From the NCBI RefSeq assembly GCF_021155765.1, contig NC_060114.1:21124501-21188500 (forward strand): a stretch of 64,000 nucleotides of DNA, written 5' to 3'. The translations under genes and the position numbers were made by a program. The stretch is from Diprion similis (Eukaryota > Arthropoda > Insecta > Hymenoptera > Diprionidae). Shown in pieces: positions 12,620-26,300 of this stretch. The stretch's first letter is position 1. Every line of letters starts with the position of its first letter. The notes below the pieces were generated by a model. The model ran no database searches. It was not told the origin of the DNA and saw only the letters and a list, made by a program, of their open reading frames with translations.

Positions 12620-14525
12620 ATGGACACTAAAGTCGATGACGAGGGGCATCGGAGTATTAACGATGGTGACTGGATCTGCCCCGACTCCCAGTGCGTATTT
12701 TAGCAAACGTTCAACGATTTTTAAATATTGTTAAACGCGTAAAGCAATCGATCGGTCCGTGCATTTACCGTTTGCTGTTTTCTCTCTTCCCTACACTGTT
12801 GATACACTCATCTTTATCTGGTCGTTCCTGATTATTATCTGTCATATTAGTCTATTTTATTTTGTTTTCATTTTCATTTATCACGCCTCTTCGCATTCGA
12901 ATCTCCGAAGAGACCTTAAATATACCGTCAATAAAAAAAAGAACACCATCATGCGATAATTAAGTACTTTTCTCAACTATTTTGTTTAACTATTACAGGT
13001 GTGGCAATGTTAATTTTGCTAGACGAAATTCTTGCAATCGGTGCGGCAAAGGTAAGTATGCAAACAGACAGAAAACCACGTTTTTCACACATTTCCTCAT
13101 GAGATAAAGAAAAAATTATCTACCCAATGACAATCTCTTCTTCCTTTTAGCTAAGTTACAATTTTATCAAGTCATTTTGTACATATAGGTTACACACACT
13201 TAAATTATATGTAAACTTAATACTTTGTCAATTCAGTCGACAATTTCCATTTCTGGAACAAAAAAAACTTACCAAACTTTTTCATCTCTCGTCGCATTAA
13301 CTAAGTCTGACCGATTTTTAGACAGAGGGGAATGTCCCAAGAAAAAGAAGTTAGGACAAGAGATTGGCAAAGCTGCTGCGGAGAAAAGCAGGGGCTTGTT
13401 TAGGTAACTATAACAAGGCGAAAAAAAACTTTGGACAAACAAATGCTTCTGAAAAACAATAATTTTTTAATCAACGGCTCTATTTTTGTATTTGCAGTGC
13501 GGATGACTGGCAGTGTAGCAAGTGTGGTAACGTGAATTGGGCACGGAGGCAGCAATGTAATATGTGTAATGCTCCGAAGTTTGGTGAGGTTGAGGAACGA
13601 ACAGGCTACGGAGGCGGTTACAATGATCGTGGAGTTGTCGAGTACAAGGAACGAAAGGATGACGACGATGACGAATATGACGAGTTTGGGAGGCGAAGGA
13701 AAAAGCGAAAACTCGAAAGTAGAACGTCCGACGAGGACTCCAAGGACTCATTCAAATATATCAGCCCACCCAGGAGCAAACCGAAAGAAGATATCAAAAT
13801 TGAGGAGCTGAAACCTGAGGGAAACAAAGAGGCTGATGTAATAAGTGAAAAAGTTTGTCTGGAAAGTCAAATCCTTTTCAATTTGTCTTAATTTGCAGCC
13901 ACCCAAAACTCCTGCTTAGTACGCAAAATTAGAATCCATATACCTATTTTGTCTTCTTTTTCATCGTAGCTGTATAAATATCGCACTTACCCCAGTTTTG
14001 TAAGTTTCGATTTTCTTTGAGTTGTCAAATTAACAATCTGGTTCTCTTCCATCTTCTTTCAGAACGAAGATGAGGAGGAGGAGGAAGAAGAAGAGGATGA
14101 CGACGACGGCGACTTATCCAAGTATGATCTCAGCGAATGGGACGATTTTGTTCCAGCCGAAAAAACGTAATTATTGCGCTAATTCTAATGTCATATGAGT
14201 AAAAAAAAGTACAAACACGACTTTAACCATTTTCAGCTTAAATCGCAAAGTTACAACCTCGCGAGATCAGCGGTCAAGGTAAACACGGTACGCTGCAAGT
14301 CACTTAAAGCAGCTATTTTAAATCACAGTTTTTGTCACAGAAACTTCGGTTACTAATAATTTTTTGTCCATCTAGTCTTAGTCTTGGACTTTTCATATAC
14401 GAAAGCTGCGATGCAAAACAGCTCTTCAAGGCGAATTCTATACCTACTTACCCTTATTTTGTTGTCATTCGACTTTTTACAGAAACGGTGGAGAAAGACT
14501 GGACTCTGGCACATCCAGCCAATAA
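12620..14525 (+). CDS. ZRANB2: ZRANB2-like RanBP2 zinc-finger RNA-binding protein
   Basis: Seven exons, 12620-12690, 12999-13051, 13322-13403, 13498-13852, 14063-14166, 14237-14278 and 14483-14525, join in frame to 249 residues. Two RanBP2-type zinc fingers are seen: [20 protein letters not shown] (ending CNRC) and DWQCSKCGNVNWARRQQC (ending CNMC), each with W-x-C-x2-4-C-x10-C-x2-C. Between them lies the ZRANB2 linker IGKAAAEKSRGLF. ERTGYGGGYNDR, an EYDEFGRRRKKRK basic patch and a long acidic stretch with DLSKYDLSEWDDF follow, in the same order as the vertebrate protein. The family binds single-stranded GGU-containing RNA and associates with the spliceosome in the nucleus, affecting splice-site choice. 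The long Ser/Arg-rich tail of vertebrate ZRANB2 is replaced by about 28 residues ending SGTSSQ. Other 3' exons may exist in alternative transcripts. Confidence 0.92.
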
Positions 14526-15686
14526 ATGGTTGGACAGGACAGGTTTGGTCTGGATTTTGGGTATAAACTTGATTACAAAAGACAAAACTTCCGTCAGAAT
14601 TGACCAAGACATTCGGTACTCCTACTGATACCATTTTTTCAAGACTATGATTAACTTACAAATAACAAACGGTCCGACGATTATTTTACGCTGAACAAAA
14701 AGCGTAACTAGTACAAAAGTTGATTTGTTATTTTTTTTTTCTCTAGATGACACAACACGCGACAAGAGTTGCTGAGTACCGAAAAGAGATTAGTGCTGTA
14801 AGGTGTGGCACAGTGATTAGAAAATGGCAAAGCCTGATCTTGTGCCATTCGGAATCACATTAAAAACGAAAACGATCAGCACATCCAGCGCTTGTTAATA
14901 CCATAGTCGGGACACGTTTACTGGTTACCACCTCGCAATCAAGTTTGCAGTCTTAGATAAGCCTTTAGATCTACTAAAACCAAACCATTTTATTCCACCG
15001 AGTGATTTATGACCATTTTACTCTCTTGATTTGGCTTCTTTTTTTTTTCACGATAACTATTGGGTCATCGTCCTGCGCCTTAGAACATTATAAATGCTAA
15101 TATTACGAACTCGAATTGCTTGAATCAAGCCAATAGTACCTAATTAAATAAAGGGCGAATACGAATCCCCCTTGCGATATCCCACTGCAGCGATGAAGTT
15201 GAAAAAAATAAGATTGGTTACATGATGAAATGTTACAGACCTATGGCCAATTCGATACAAAATTGCGTAAAACAAAATTCAAAATCCACTCAAAATCTCG
15301 TTTTAATAACGAGTAATCCTTAGTATTATTATAGATAACGTTCTATCAACTGGCACACAAACACATACAAAACAATAAAGACATTTGTCGTTGATTACAA
15401 TGATGATACCGTCCCAGTTTACGTCACGTGTGAAAAAAAAAAGGAAAATTACCATCTGCAGGCAATAAGTAATTGAATCGGATGATGTATATCCTCGGTA
15501 AGAGGTGATGAATTACGGAAATTATGATAGATTAATTCTTGTATCAACTTCTTGTAAATATCTTTATTTTATTTTTCATTTATAATAAAAATCATTCTTC
15601 AACAACATAATTGTTCATAGTCAATTACTTTTTTATTTTATTTTTATTTTATGTTTTCTCTCTTTTTTTTCTTTCTCTCGTTCTCA

Positions 15687-15727
<41 letters not shown>

Positions 15728-16631
15728 TCTTTGCCTCTATTGTTACGCACTAAGCGTCTACTATCTGGGGGAGGGGGAGGGAGGGCCATGATTATGCACA
15801 AAGTTGGTCGTAGGAAAGGATAACTGGGTAAACAGGTGAGGAGAGGGGTGAAACGTTGCTTCAGGTATTTATATCGTGTGTATCTTTATGTACAATAATA
15901 AATTTGAGCTGAATTATTTACCGGTATATCAATCATTCGTGTTACTGTCAAGAAAGAATAAACAATTTCCAATTCAATACTGACCCTTTTTCGTCACTCA
16001 TCCTATGTACAATTCACCTTCTCGTTCTTTGTTTATACATAATCTCTTGACTGTTTATGAAAAATGGATGACTGTAGATGTGTATGAGTGTGAATAGGTA
16101 AAATACGTTACCTAAAGTTGTGATTTCAAACAATACATGTCTGCCATGTAATACAGAGTAATCAACTATTATGTGTGACATACGTTTTTTGTATGCCTTA
16201 CCCTGTTTTCGATCTCGAACGGTATCCCAAATGATCGCGAAAAAATTCCTCGGTATCTACATTAGTGAGTAAAACTACAACGTGAGATATCAATCATTCG
16301 AAATCCAAAATCGGGTTTTGAGCAATTTTAAAAACTATGCACGTCATATCCTTGTCAACAGTCAGTAAAGAATTGGAAAATTGAAAGAAGTTCAGACCGA
16401 GTAATTCTATGCCGCTTCTTACAAGTTGAGTCGGAGTCTCGGTGGGGTAGATTCTGTAAACTTACACCATATTTATTTCTTCCACCCATTTTTTTTTCTC
16501 GTTCAATTGCCTTTTATCCCAGGACAAATCTATACCTACCCGTTCGACCGTCAAAAATACAAAAAAAAAAAAAAAATAATAATAAAAAAAAAAAAAACGA
16601 CAACATACACGTGTACAGTAAACTCAACTTA
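14526..16631. other. Convergent 3' region between ZRANB2 and legless
   Basis: AT-rich sequence holding the 3' UTRs of two convergent genes. It contains low-complexity tracts: a CT dinucleotide run at about 15690-15730, a G-rich spot at 15766-15783 and an A-rich run at 16560-16597. No coding exon recognised. Confidence 0.5.
15690..15730. repeat. (CT)n microsatellite
   Basis: About 20 near-perfect CT dinucleotides with a single CA interruption, in the convergent intergenic region. Confidence 0.9.
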
Positions 16632-18102
16632 CTACTTGGGCATAAAGAACTGCTGATGTGAGTGGGAGTTTGGCGGCGGGTGAAGATTAGGGTGCGGAGG
16701 TCCGCTGCCTCTCGTCCCTGTCGCATAAAGCTGCTGCTGAAAGTTGTGAAACTGCTGAGCATAGTTCGGGTCTGACATGCTCGGTCCGCCGCCGACAAAC
16801 GGGCTGCTTTTGAAATTGCTCGTCGCGCCTCCCATGCTCGGCGGCAAGGGCTGCGAGGCATCGGGAGGGCCGAGGCCCATGGGACTTCCCTTGCTCCCAG
16901 GGACGTACATGCCAGGGTTTGGCTGATTTTGTACCTGAGGAACCATTTCTGGCGGGAAGACTTTGTCCGGATCCATCATGTTACCGGGAAAAACGCCGCC
17001 GCCGACCATATGCTGCATGCGCATAATATTCGGCTGTGGTCTCATATTCCCTACGGGTCTCATCGAGGGATGAACACCGACAGAATTGTTCATTGGTTGT
17101 CCGTCCATTCGCGGAGGTCCTCCCATACCCGGTAGCCCTCCCATAACGTTCGACATTCCCGAATGTGGTCCCATATTGTTGGGCACGCATCCATTTGGAA
17201 AATACTGGAGGTTCACAGACGGCGTAGGCATCTTCGACTCAAGATTCGATAACGGATTTGTAAACCTCTGAAGGAAATCGAGGCTCGGTGGTCCTCGTGG
17301 CGCGTGCCCAACGTTTGGCCGCGCCGGAAGGTACTGGATGGTATTCGGAGCGCTGGGTTTTACCTAAACAAGACATTGGATTTTCAAATATTTGGTCATT
17401 GCTTCATAGAAGTTGAGTTTGAAAGAGTATAAAACACGATCACAAGCGAATAAACGGACAAGGAAAAAATTGCAAGACCTGAACATTAGCTCCGTTGTAA
17501 GGACTAGGTCCAGGGCCGTGTCCCATGTGTCTCGGAGGGCCGTGACCGTCGTTGGGATAAGGACCAGGGTGCATCATGGGGTGTGACATCATGGGGTTTC
17601 CCATTTTGTTGCTAATACCCGGACTTCCGGTGTGAGGAGTGGGACTGTAGCTGGCGGGCGGCCCACCGAGTCCCATACAGAGTCCCCCGACGTCACCGGG
17701 CTCACCGCCAGGCCCGGGCATGTGGCACCCATTCATCTCTCCCATCTGCATCATGTGCTGCATACCGTGTGGATTGAACGGCATCATCCCCGCGTTTCCA
17801 GAGTGCATAGGACCATCCGGACCACCGCCTAAGGCGTTACTAGCCGCGGTGTTGGTCAGCTGCTGGCTCATCTGAGCCAGCGATGTTATTGGATCAAAAT
17901 GATTCGTGCTCATTCCTCCAAGACCGCCTAATCTACCGCCGATGTTGTTCGGGTTTAACGGAACGTTATCCGCGGGTTGATTCACGTTCACTGACGGCCT
18001 GCTACATGGAAATCCTGGCCCCAGCGGTGGACCGCTATTCCCTGAACTTGTTGGATTTCCACATTGCTGCTGTTGTTGCTGTTGCTGCTGCTGCTGTTGC
18101 TG

Positions 18103-18150
<48 letters not shown>

Positions 18151-18187
18151 CTGCTGTTGTTGCTGCTGTTGCTGCTGCTGTTGTTGC

Positions 18188-18228
<41 letters not shown>

Positions 18229-21200
18229 TTGCTGCTCTTTGCCAGATGGAGGAGAAGTGTCTACTTTCGTGTTCGGCGACGCAGGTACCGTCCTGGGGGG
18301 CCCCATGCTGTCCGAGAGGTTGGTATTGTGGGGAGCTGGACTGTTTTGCGCGCTTGTAGTCGTTGTTGCACTAGTTTTATTCCCGTTTTTTATAGAGTCG
18401 ACCGGCGTGTGCGGTGTCGCACTACCCGGCGTATGCGGACTGTGCAGAGGCCCCGCGAACCCCCTGTTAACCCCATCCATCGAGGGACTCGCACCTTCCG
18501 ATCTGGTTGGGAATTGGCTACTGCTCTCCATATTTCCGGACATCATTCTGTTTTGCACATCATTATTGCTATTGCTCGTGCTCCTGAAAATAAACGATAG
18601 AATGGTTGGTTCAACAATATACTGTGCTGAAAAGGTACGTACACTCGTGATGTCACAACGATATACATTCGACATGAAGTTATAAAATTGTTATACATTG
18701 CAAAACAAAATAACAAAAATATGAGGTCACACTTACGTTGGCAAACTCGTGTCTTTAAGACTGGTGTTTGGCTGTTTTTGTATCGTGAGTTCCTGCCCCT
18801 CGAAGGTGTTAAGATATTGGATTTGCTGAGGACTGGGTACTGGCATCAGATTCGCCTCTTTGACACCGCTCGCGTTTACAGCTGTACCGTGTTGCTGTTT
18901 CTGCTGTGCCAGCGATTGCAACGTTCGGCAAAACATACCATCCATTGCTAAAAAACAAATATTATGCATTAAAGTTTAAGAATGATAGTGAACCTTATGA
19001 AAGAATGATGAAAATCAGCGTCGTGAATTGACAAAGTATTAGGTATATACCAAAATGACACGCTAGATAAAGAGCAAGAGGTGAAAAAAAATCCAAATAC
19101 CGAGCAACGCAATGACGTTTCTTTCTACTTACTGGTGGATGGTTGACTAGATGGAAAGTCAAGGGTGTCCTTTTGAGCTGTGACTCCATTGGGACTGAGG
19201 GCAGTGAGGTGTGAATGTGAGATGGGGGTGCCAGGGTTACTGTGGTTCAGTCTAGGCCCTGGTGCTCCAGTAGGAGGGCCAGCTCCAGGATTGGGAGAAT
19301 CCTGACTCGTAGGACTCTGGCCAGTGAGATGTCCAGGTCTTTGTACATTGTTTCCAAGTTGAAATTGCCTGTTGCAATCCGCCGGGGAATTCAGGGCCGA
19401 ACTAGCACGCGGCGAAGGAAGAGATAAGTTGCTTGTCGGATTGTTGGGTGACGACGGGTTTGGACTCTGTATGGCAATCGGCACACTTGCCGACCTCGTT
19501 GTCTGGTGATAAGGAGGCGGAGGTCCTTGGCCACGTGGCGTCGGTCCGATGCCTGCCCCTCTCAAAGTTGCAGCATTAGGACTGCCTACCCCTACCTATA
19601 ACGGGATGTTCACATTTTAATCCCTGAAACATCGAATCCGAGTGTCTGAGCACCATAAAATAAACTAGTATAGACCTTATTTTTGCCATCAAAAAAGTGG
19701 TGCTGCAATTTGTGCCAGTCAACGGCTGGAGGGCCTGCTAAAGGACCGCTAGAAACACTCGCCGCGCCTTGTGCAGGTGTCTGAGGAGCCCCCTGGGTAG
19801 GTTCCAAGCCGCCAGCAGCAGGGCCTTCATCTTTGCGCTCGGGGAAAAGCATCATGTGCATTTTTCTTATGGTAGCAAGCTGTTCTTCACGGTGCAGACG
19901 TTGCTGAGGGGTCAAATTCTCGTCAGGTACCTTAACGCCCTGCAGAGAAGGCTGCAGACCTGAGGAACCAGGGCTGTTCGGTGCCCCCAGAAGGCTTGGG
20001 CTGTGACCCAACGCAGTGCTAGTTGGTGGCTGAGAATTACCTGTCCAGAATGAAAAGTCGTTGATGTCATCAATCATATACATACAGCCAATGATCTTCC
20101 AGAGCTCTTCCAAGCTCCAGGCAATCGACAAAAAATACGGTTTGCCACTCTCCAAATATTCAACGTTCATTCTCTTCATTGATTTTGGTCACAAAACTCA
20201 TTTGATTCAACTCAATTGGCAGTAATACCTGAATTGTTGGGGGAGTTCGGCACAAGGCAAGGCACATCGATATTGTTATCGTCGAGGGAGGAGTCTGGGT
20301 TGCCCATTGAGCTACTGCCATTCAAGTTTCTGATTGTACTTTGTTCGTTCCAAAACGGAGGAGCATTTGGCTCAAGCGCAGGAAGATCCGGAGGCTGCTC
20401 GGTGGGGAAAGCACTGTTCGGCCCTCCTTGCTGGCCTTTCTGCTTCATCATCGCTAGATTGTTCAACCATTGGGCAGGGTTCGGTCTAAACTGGTTCGCC
20501 TTGCTGGGGTGTTTCTGAAAACGACAATGGTGATAAGATATTCTTCTATTTCAACAATCTGCAAAAATATACGGATTGCTATCTTTGCTTGGTGGTTTAC
20601 CAAATAAATGAATACGCTACGGTGGTCTCAACTATTCTTTAAAATTGGCATCAAGACTGTCGTTATCAAGTTTAATTTAACAGAAAATTATCGAATCATT
20701 GGAAGAATAGAAAAGTTAATAAGTCGCAATAAAAAGGAGCAATCTTTGCTATTACTGACTTAAAGGTATATTATATTTCAAAATTTAAATAAAATACCCT
20801 GACTTTTCCTGACTTTCCAGATTTGTGACGATCCTGCCTACGTACCTCCAGATACTTCTTGGTGCCTGGCTGTGCGCAATGATAAGCAATTATCGATGGG
20901 AATTGTCCCTGCAAAACCGCATCTGCGCCCTTATTTGCCAGCATTGTAGAGAATACAAATATCTGGCTCTGCTGTTGCATGTACTGAGCATCCCCTCCGC
21001 CTGTGCCAGTGCCCATTTGCTTGGCAAGCACATTGCTCACTAGGGGCTGAATGCCGTCGGACGTGAGTCCAACGCTTGCTGCGCAGTCTGGGTGAAATAA
21101 GAAATCGTGATCGTAAATCCATGCCCGAGGTGAAAAATTAATCAAGATAGCGGAAACGTACCATTTTGCAGATCATCGCCAGGGTGGTTCTGTTCGTTTT

Positions 21201-21459
21201 CCTGTTTCACAGAGCCAAGTATGGATTGATTATTGGTACCATTTTGATTTTCTTGAGACATAGTGCCATCCGTGTGATTGGGATCGATGTTTGAATCCCT
21301 TTGGCATTCCGTCGATTCCTCCCTGATGGTGTTCTCATTATTGCCAGTTCCCGCTACCCCGGACTCCTCTTTTATTTTAACCGAATCTGTATCAGGTTCC
21401 TCCTTGACGACGGTGGTCGTAACGCACGTTGCTTCGCTCGATTTTTTCTCCGTTTTCAT
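16632..21459 (-). CDS. lgs: Legless / BCL9 family Wnt co-activator adaptor
   Basis: Eight exons, 21162-21459, 20846-21087, 20229-20514, 19676-20040, 19133-19595, 18737-18947, 17479-18583 and 16632-17363, join in frame to 1233 residues. HD1 lies at about 141-170 (IFVFSTMLANKGADAVLQGQ), the segment that binds the Pygopus PHD finger. HD2 lies at about 316-345 (LTPQQRLHREEQLATIRKMH, then MLFPE), the helix that binds beta-catenin/Armadillo. Other BCL9-like blocks are PQQIQYLNTFEGQELTIQKQ and NTIQYLPARP (about 997-1006). The rest is low-complexity Pro/Gly/Ser/Met sequence. Residues 739-795 are 57 consecutive glutamines. By family it links Armadillo to Pygopus in the nucleus for TCF-dependent transcription. 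ATG 21457-21459 is the first ATG after an in-frame stop upstream, so the start is fairly secure unless a 5' coding exon was missed. Confidence 0.95.
18064..18234 (-). repeat. CAG/CAA repeat encoding 57 glutamines in legless
   Basis: 171 bases of interrupted CAG/CAA codons, in frame within legless exon 7, between SGKE and CGNP. CAA interruptions are frequent, so it is not a pure CAG tract. In other frames it gives long Leu or Ala open frames that are artefacts. Confidence 0.97.
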
Positions 21460-23380
21460 TTTCGTATTATCGGAGACGAGCGACGACGACGTCAAACGGC
21501 TGCTGATACTCTTTCACCACTGAGCAGCATGGCCAGTCTAGTTTTTCAATCCACCCATGATTCAGGAGAACAATCCGACCGATTCAACATCCGACGACTG
21601 GCTCAAGAAGTTGTTCGGATCTCTTGTAGGTCGAAAGAAAAATGAAAGATAGTAAAAAAAGAAAAAACAGGAGAGAAGAGATGAAAAGAAATAAAAATAA
21701 GAATATCCACGCACACTCACACACACACACGCGCGCGCACGAGAAAAGCACAAAACGAAAGAACTCGCGATATGCGACGAGGGGGGAATTAATTTTCAAA
21801 AACAGTATGTAGGAACCACGTATTACGTGCGCTGATCAAGGCAGCAGCGTGTCCTCAACCAGAAGCATGTTTTGGCTTCGCCTTCGGCCAGCAGAGTGTT
21901 ATTGTTCGGCTGGGGCGCGGGGGAGGAATCACCTGATGCGAGGATGGAGGTTGAAATAGCTTCGCTTCACGCAGACACGCCGCACTTCTCCACACTGAGA
22001 GTTGTTTATTATCCGGTTTTACAGGCACTGAGAGAACCGAGTCGATGGTAAAACGCTCCGCTCGACGGCGGATTCAGTTCCGAGTCGCGAGGGTCGAGAG
22101 ACCGAAACGTCAGCCCGTAAAGCCCCGGATTACCGAGGTCCGCATGCCTTCGGCCGTGGAAATTCTTAGCCGTGATACAAACGCCGGTATCACTATTATC
22201 GAGGCTTGTCTACCGATCGACGACGTTACACTTGATTTTCACCGCCTAGAGCCTCAGCATTGTGTTTCTTCAGCTTTTATTTGTCACTTCATGGTCGCTT
22301 TGCTTATTTATTTCTTTTCAAACACGCTTGCCAACCCCTGGACAACTGATAATTTTCATCAAGGGTATACTATCAGATTTTGTTACTAGATTTTTTTTTC
22401 AGCTCTGCTATTATTCAAGTGCATTATTGGCGTGTATGTTATGCATCAGCATTAGATCATTTAATGGGAGTTCCGACGCTGATCGTTGGTTCTATGTTTT
22501 TCCCGCTCTACTGTCTCGGTAATCTCTGTCTCGCTTCTAGAGAATTGAGTCCATGAATTTTCAGCGCTACCCATAGGCAGCTCATTTTGGAATACAGCCA
22601 TAGGAAAAGGAACGGATATAGTTCATGGACAGTACCGAAAATTTTCAAACACGACCGAACGTTGTATAGTTAGCCCGTGACAAAAGCACACAAACAAGCG
22701 CGAGGTGCTGCCATCTACCGTTTTATCTCGCTCGTAAATGCGTGGCGAAAAGTGTGCACACATTATAAAATCATTACTCGGGCGCGTATTAGTGTGAAAG
22801 CGAAAAATTGGATATAAAAATATCAAGAAACTAATAATTATCGACCGATCTGTTCGTAGAGGAAACGATACCAGGTTAAAAGTGAAAAAAGAATCTCCGG
22901 CTGACGTCCATATCGTGATATATCAGCGTCGACCCAGTACAAACAATTCTGACAATTGCAGTGCGTGTTGAACCAGTGACGCCGCAACACAAAGAAATTA
23001 CGCATATGAACGAGCGCAAGAGCGACAGACGCGACAGCATCGAACTGCAGTGCGAGGCAGGAGAGTTTCTAGAATTACGCAAGATTCGAAGCAACGTCGA
23101 GGGGAATACATTTCCATCGCGTTTATAGGCGACGGAATTCGATGATCGCGTAGCGGTAATAAGAGCATCGTATCGTTTGACAATAAGAGAAGGGAAAGGT
23201 GTTAGGCGGCGGGGGTAAAGCGCATCGGCATGAGTGCGTGTTTACGTTCGGTACCAAAACACCAATGACCTTGAAACTCGTGATTATTCGGGGGTCACGT
23301 GACGCACGGGACGGCCAGGGATTGGCGGACCGCGACGCGTACCCTGCGCCCCTGGGATGCTCGATAGATCGTTTCGCAAG
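21460..23380. promoter_or_regulatory. Divergent legless/unkempt upstream region
   Basis: The 1.9 kb between the two divergent start codons is richer in CpG than the neighbouring intergenic DNA, especially 21840-22240 and 23090-23380, as expected for housekeeping-type promoters and 5' UTRs. A CA/CG repeat lies at about 21715-21741. An open frame from ATG 22045 to 22389 shows no known domain. No single promoter element can be asserted by eye. Confidence 0.5.
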
Positions 23381-26300
23381 ATGAAGTCCGAATCAAAACC
23401 TTTGTTGACAGCTCAGACAGAAAAGGCGAATCATTACACGTAAGTAGTGCCTGGCGGGGCCCCCGAGTGTGACGACAGACAGTGGTGCAGTGCTCACGGT
23501 CCAGTGTACAACGAATAATGTGTAGTTCTGTGGATTCGCATTCCAGATATTTGAAGGAATTCCGCGTGGAACAATGCCCCCTCTTTATACAACGCAAATG
23601 CACCCAGCACAGGCCCTTCACCTGCTTCAACTGGCACTTTATGAACCAGCGGCGACGAAGACCCGTAAAAAAACGTGATCGGACCTTCAATTACAGCGCC
23701 GACAATTACTGCACCAAGTACGATGAGACAACCGGCATTTGCCCCGACGGAGACGAGTGAGTACTTCCCGACCTCCTCCCCCCCCCCCCCCCCCCCGCCC
23801 CTTTTCACACTCGTCCAACACCCACCCGATTTTTTTTTAACGTCGCCCATATTTAACCACCCTCGAGAGCTCGAAAATTACTTTATTACATCATTCGGAC
23901 CGCGTTGCCCGCCAATTTTTCACACCGACGCGGCTCTTCAGACGATTTTCGCATCATTTTCATACACGCAAGGAGCTGATTTTAACAAAGGAACTCTGTC
24001 GGTATTGATTTTCTCCTACTTATCCTAACAACAAAGAACCAAATGCCTTGTGATATTTTATATTATTATCATTTATTCTACACAGTTGTTGGTTCAACAA
24101 TTATAAATCCATATTGTATACCAGGGATGGCTGGCCGGTCGATCGAGGTAGAACGGACGATCCTGGCTATGAGGCCAGTCGATCGCGACAAGGGACAAAA
24201 CAATATGTGACTCTGTCAAAAAATATTTCATTTAATTCTGTAGTAAGGATTTGAAATTTGTTTATCGCACAGAGTGTAGACGGTAAACGATAGATCTAGT
24301 ATCCGATCAAGTTGGCCATCCCTGCTGTATACCAACAACCGTTGTAACACTCAATCAACCGCCTAGTTTGTTCTTTTTCACTGGTTCATGTGCAGAACCA
24401 AAGCGACCTGCTTACCGGCGTTGCCAATCGCATATCATCTCTGTTGTGTCAGAGTTATGTCGAACGATGCACCGTAAACTTCTATTTTTTTCAACTATTA
24501 GACCGCCAGCGATCGAGGGCTGATAACTCGATGGAAAAATTGTCAAAATGCATCAGGTTCACCTTGTGCAACGTTGTTGTTTAGGCTCTGGTCACTATTG
24601 TGGCTTTCCGACTGCCTCAAGGTTAACAGACTGCCTAAAAACTTGCTCAGATTTCTTATAGTTGGCCAAACTATAGGCGATATTAGTAAAAATGAATTCA
24701 CTTCCCTTGGAATGAATAAAATTGTTTGTTTTACACGTCGTACGATTGAAGAATTAATCAGTTATTTCTGAGGAGTAGGAAGGATTATAAAAACGTTCGC
24801 TTAAATATCTATAGCATCACTTTAATCATATTTAAGGATGCAGGTTCTGCATTACAGAATTTTTATTTGAAACTATGTAATTTTGTAAAACTGTGTTTTT
24901 GTTCAAATCGTTATTCAGAGGATAAATTTCAATGCGATAAATCAATTGCTTCGTAATTTCTGGTAATTAGAATCAACAACAATCGGTTGAAACAAGATTC
25001 AGTTTTTTAACATCCTTTGTTTAGTAATTACGTTATTCGCGAATCAATCGGTACCTTTTGCAATAATGAAGAATGCAAAGGCAAAGTAGAATGACGGGTT
25101 TTTAAATTTCTGCCTGGTTCAGATGTCCATTTCTGCACCGTACTGCGGGGGATACGGAGAGACGTTATCACCTCCGCTACTACAAAACCTGCATGTGCGT
25201 TCACGACACAGATTCAAGGGGTTTCTGCGTTAAAAATGGTCCACACTGCGCGTTTGCACATGGAAATCACGATCTGCGACCACCGGTATACGATATCAAG
25301 GAGATTCAGGCCCTCGAGAATCCAGATTCAGATCCAAACTCGTCGACGAACGGGCCAAACATATTGGACAAAGAGAGGAATCTCATGAACGAAGACCCCA
25401 AATGGCAGGACACCAATTACGTACTAGGAAATTACAAAACCGAGCCGTGCAAACGACCGCCCCGGCTCTGCAGGCAAGGCTACGCTTGCCCGCAGTATCA
25501 TAACAGCAAAGACAAAAGGCGCAGCCCTAGGAAGTACAAGTACAGGTGAATTTTTGTAATTACTCTACGCATTGACGTACGATTAGATATCGACCTGGCA
25601 GATATTGTTTTACAATTTCAAATCCCTTCAAAGATCCACACCGTGTCCAAATGTTAAACACGGAGAAGAATGGGGTGAGCCTGGTAACTGCGAGCAAGGC
25701 GATGCCTGCACTTATTGCCACACGCGCACGGAGCAGCAATTTCACCCCGAAATATACAAGTCCACAAAGTGCAACGACGTACAGCAGGCTGGTTATTGTC
25801 CTCGCGGCGTATTTTGCGCCTTCGCACACGTTGACCGTGAGTGTAACCTCATCAATCGTACGTAACAATGTCTTTTCATAAAGATTGTTAGCTTAGGATG
25901 TGCGATAAATGTACTTTACTGGCTTGACGTAACACATTATTTTGTTTTGTGTAACTTTTTACTCTTGGTTTTTACTCACGTAATGCAATCTCCTTCCTTC
26001 GAAGCATGCATTGAAACAAATTAATTTTCAGTCCAGCTGTGGAAGATCATGCTAATAAATGTGTCTATTGTGATTCATTTTTTAGTTCATTTTTCATGTA
26101 CTCATAACTTTCAATTTCGGCCATTTAGCGAGTTTACAATTCCATAAATTTTATCGTGTCTACGTTGAACAGTAAATAGTCGAGTTTCAGATTTGAAATA
26201 ATTCAGGCTGCATGAAAATCGAGTCACGTAATTTTTGGGGAAACCGGTCAAGTCGTTAGTTCCTGTTTCATTTTACAAAGTCTTCTCCACTGTGAAATCT

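Noticed and set aside
18064..18600. Long Leu-rich and Ala-rich open frames on the plus strand
   Set aside because: They are antisense readings of the legless glutamine tract.
22045..22389. 114-codon open frame between legless and unkempt
   Set aside because: No known domain. The first half is Arg-rich in a CpG-rich promoter region and the second half is plain AT-rich sequence, so it is probably chance.
22540..22642. GTCCATGAA/TTCATGGAC inverted repeat
   Set aside because: Only 9-bp arms about 80 bp apart with no inner pairing or target duplication, so compatible with chance.
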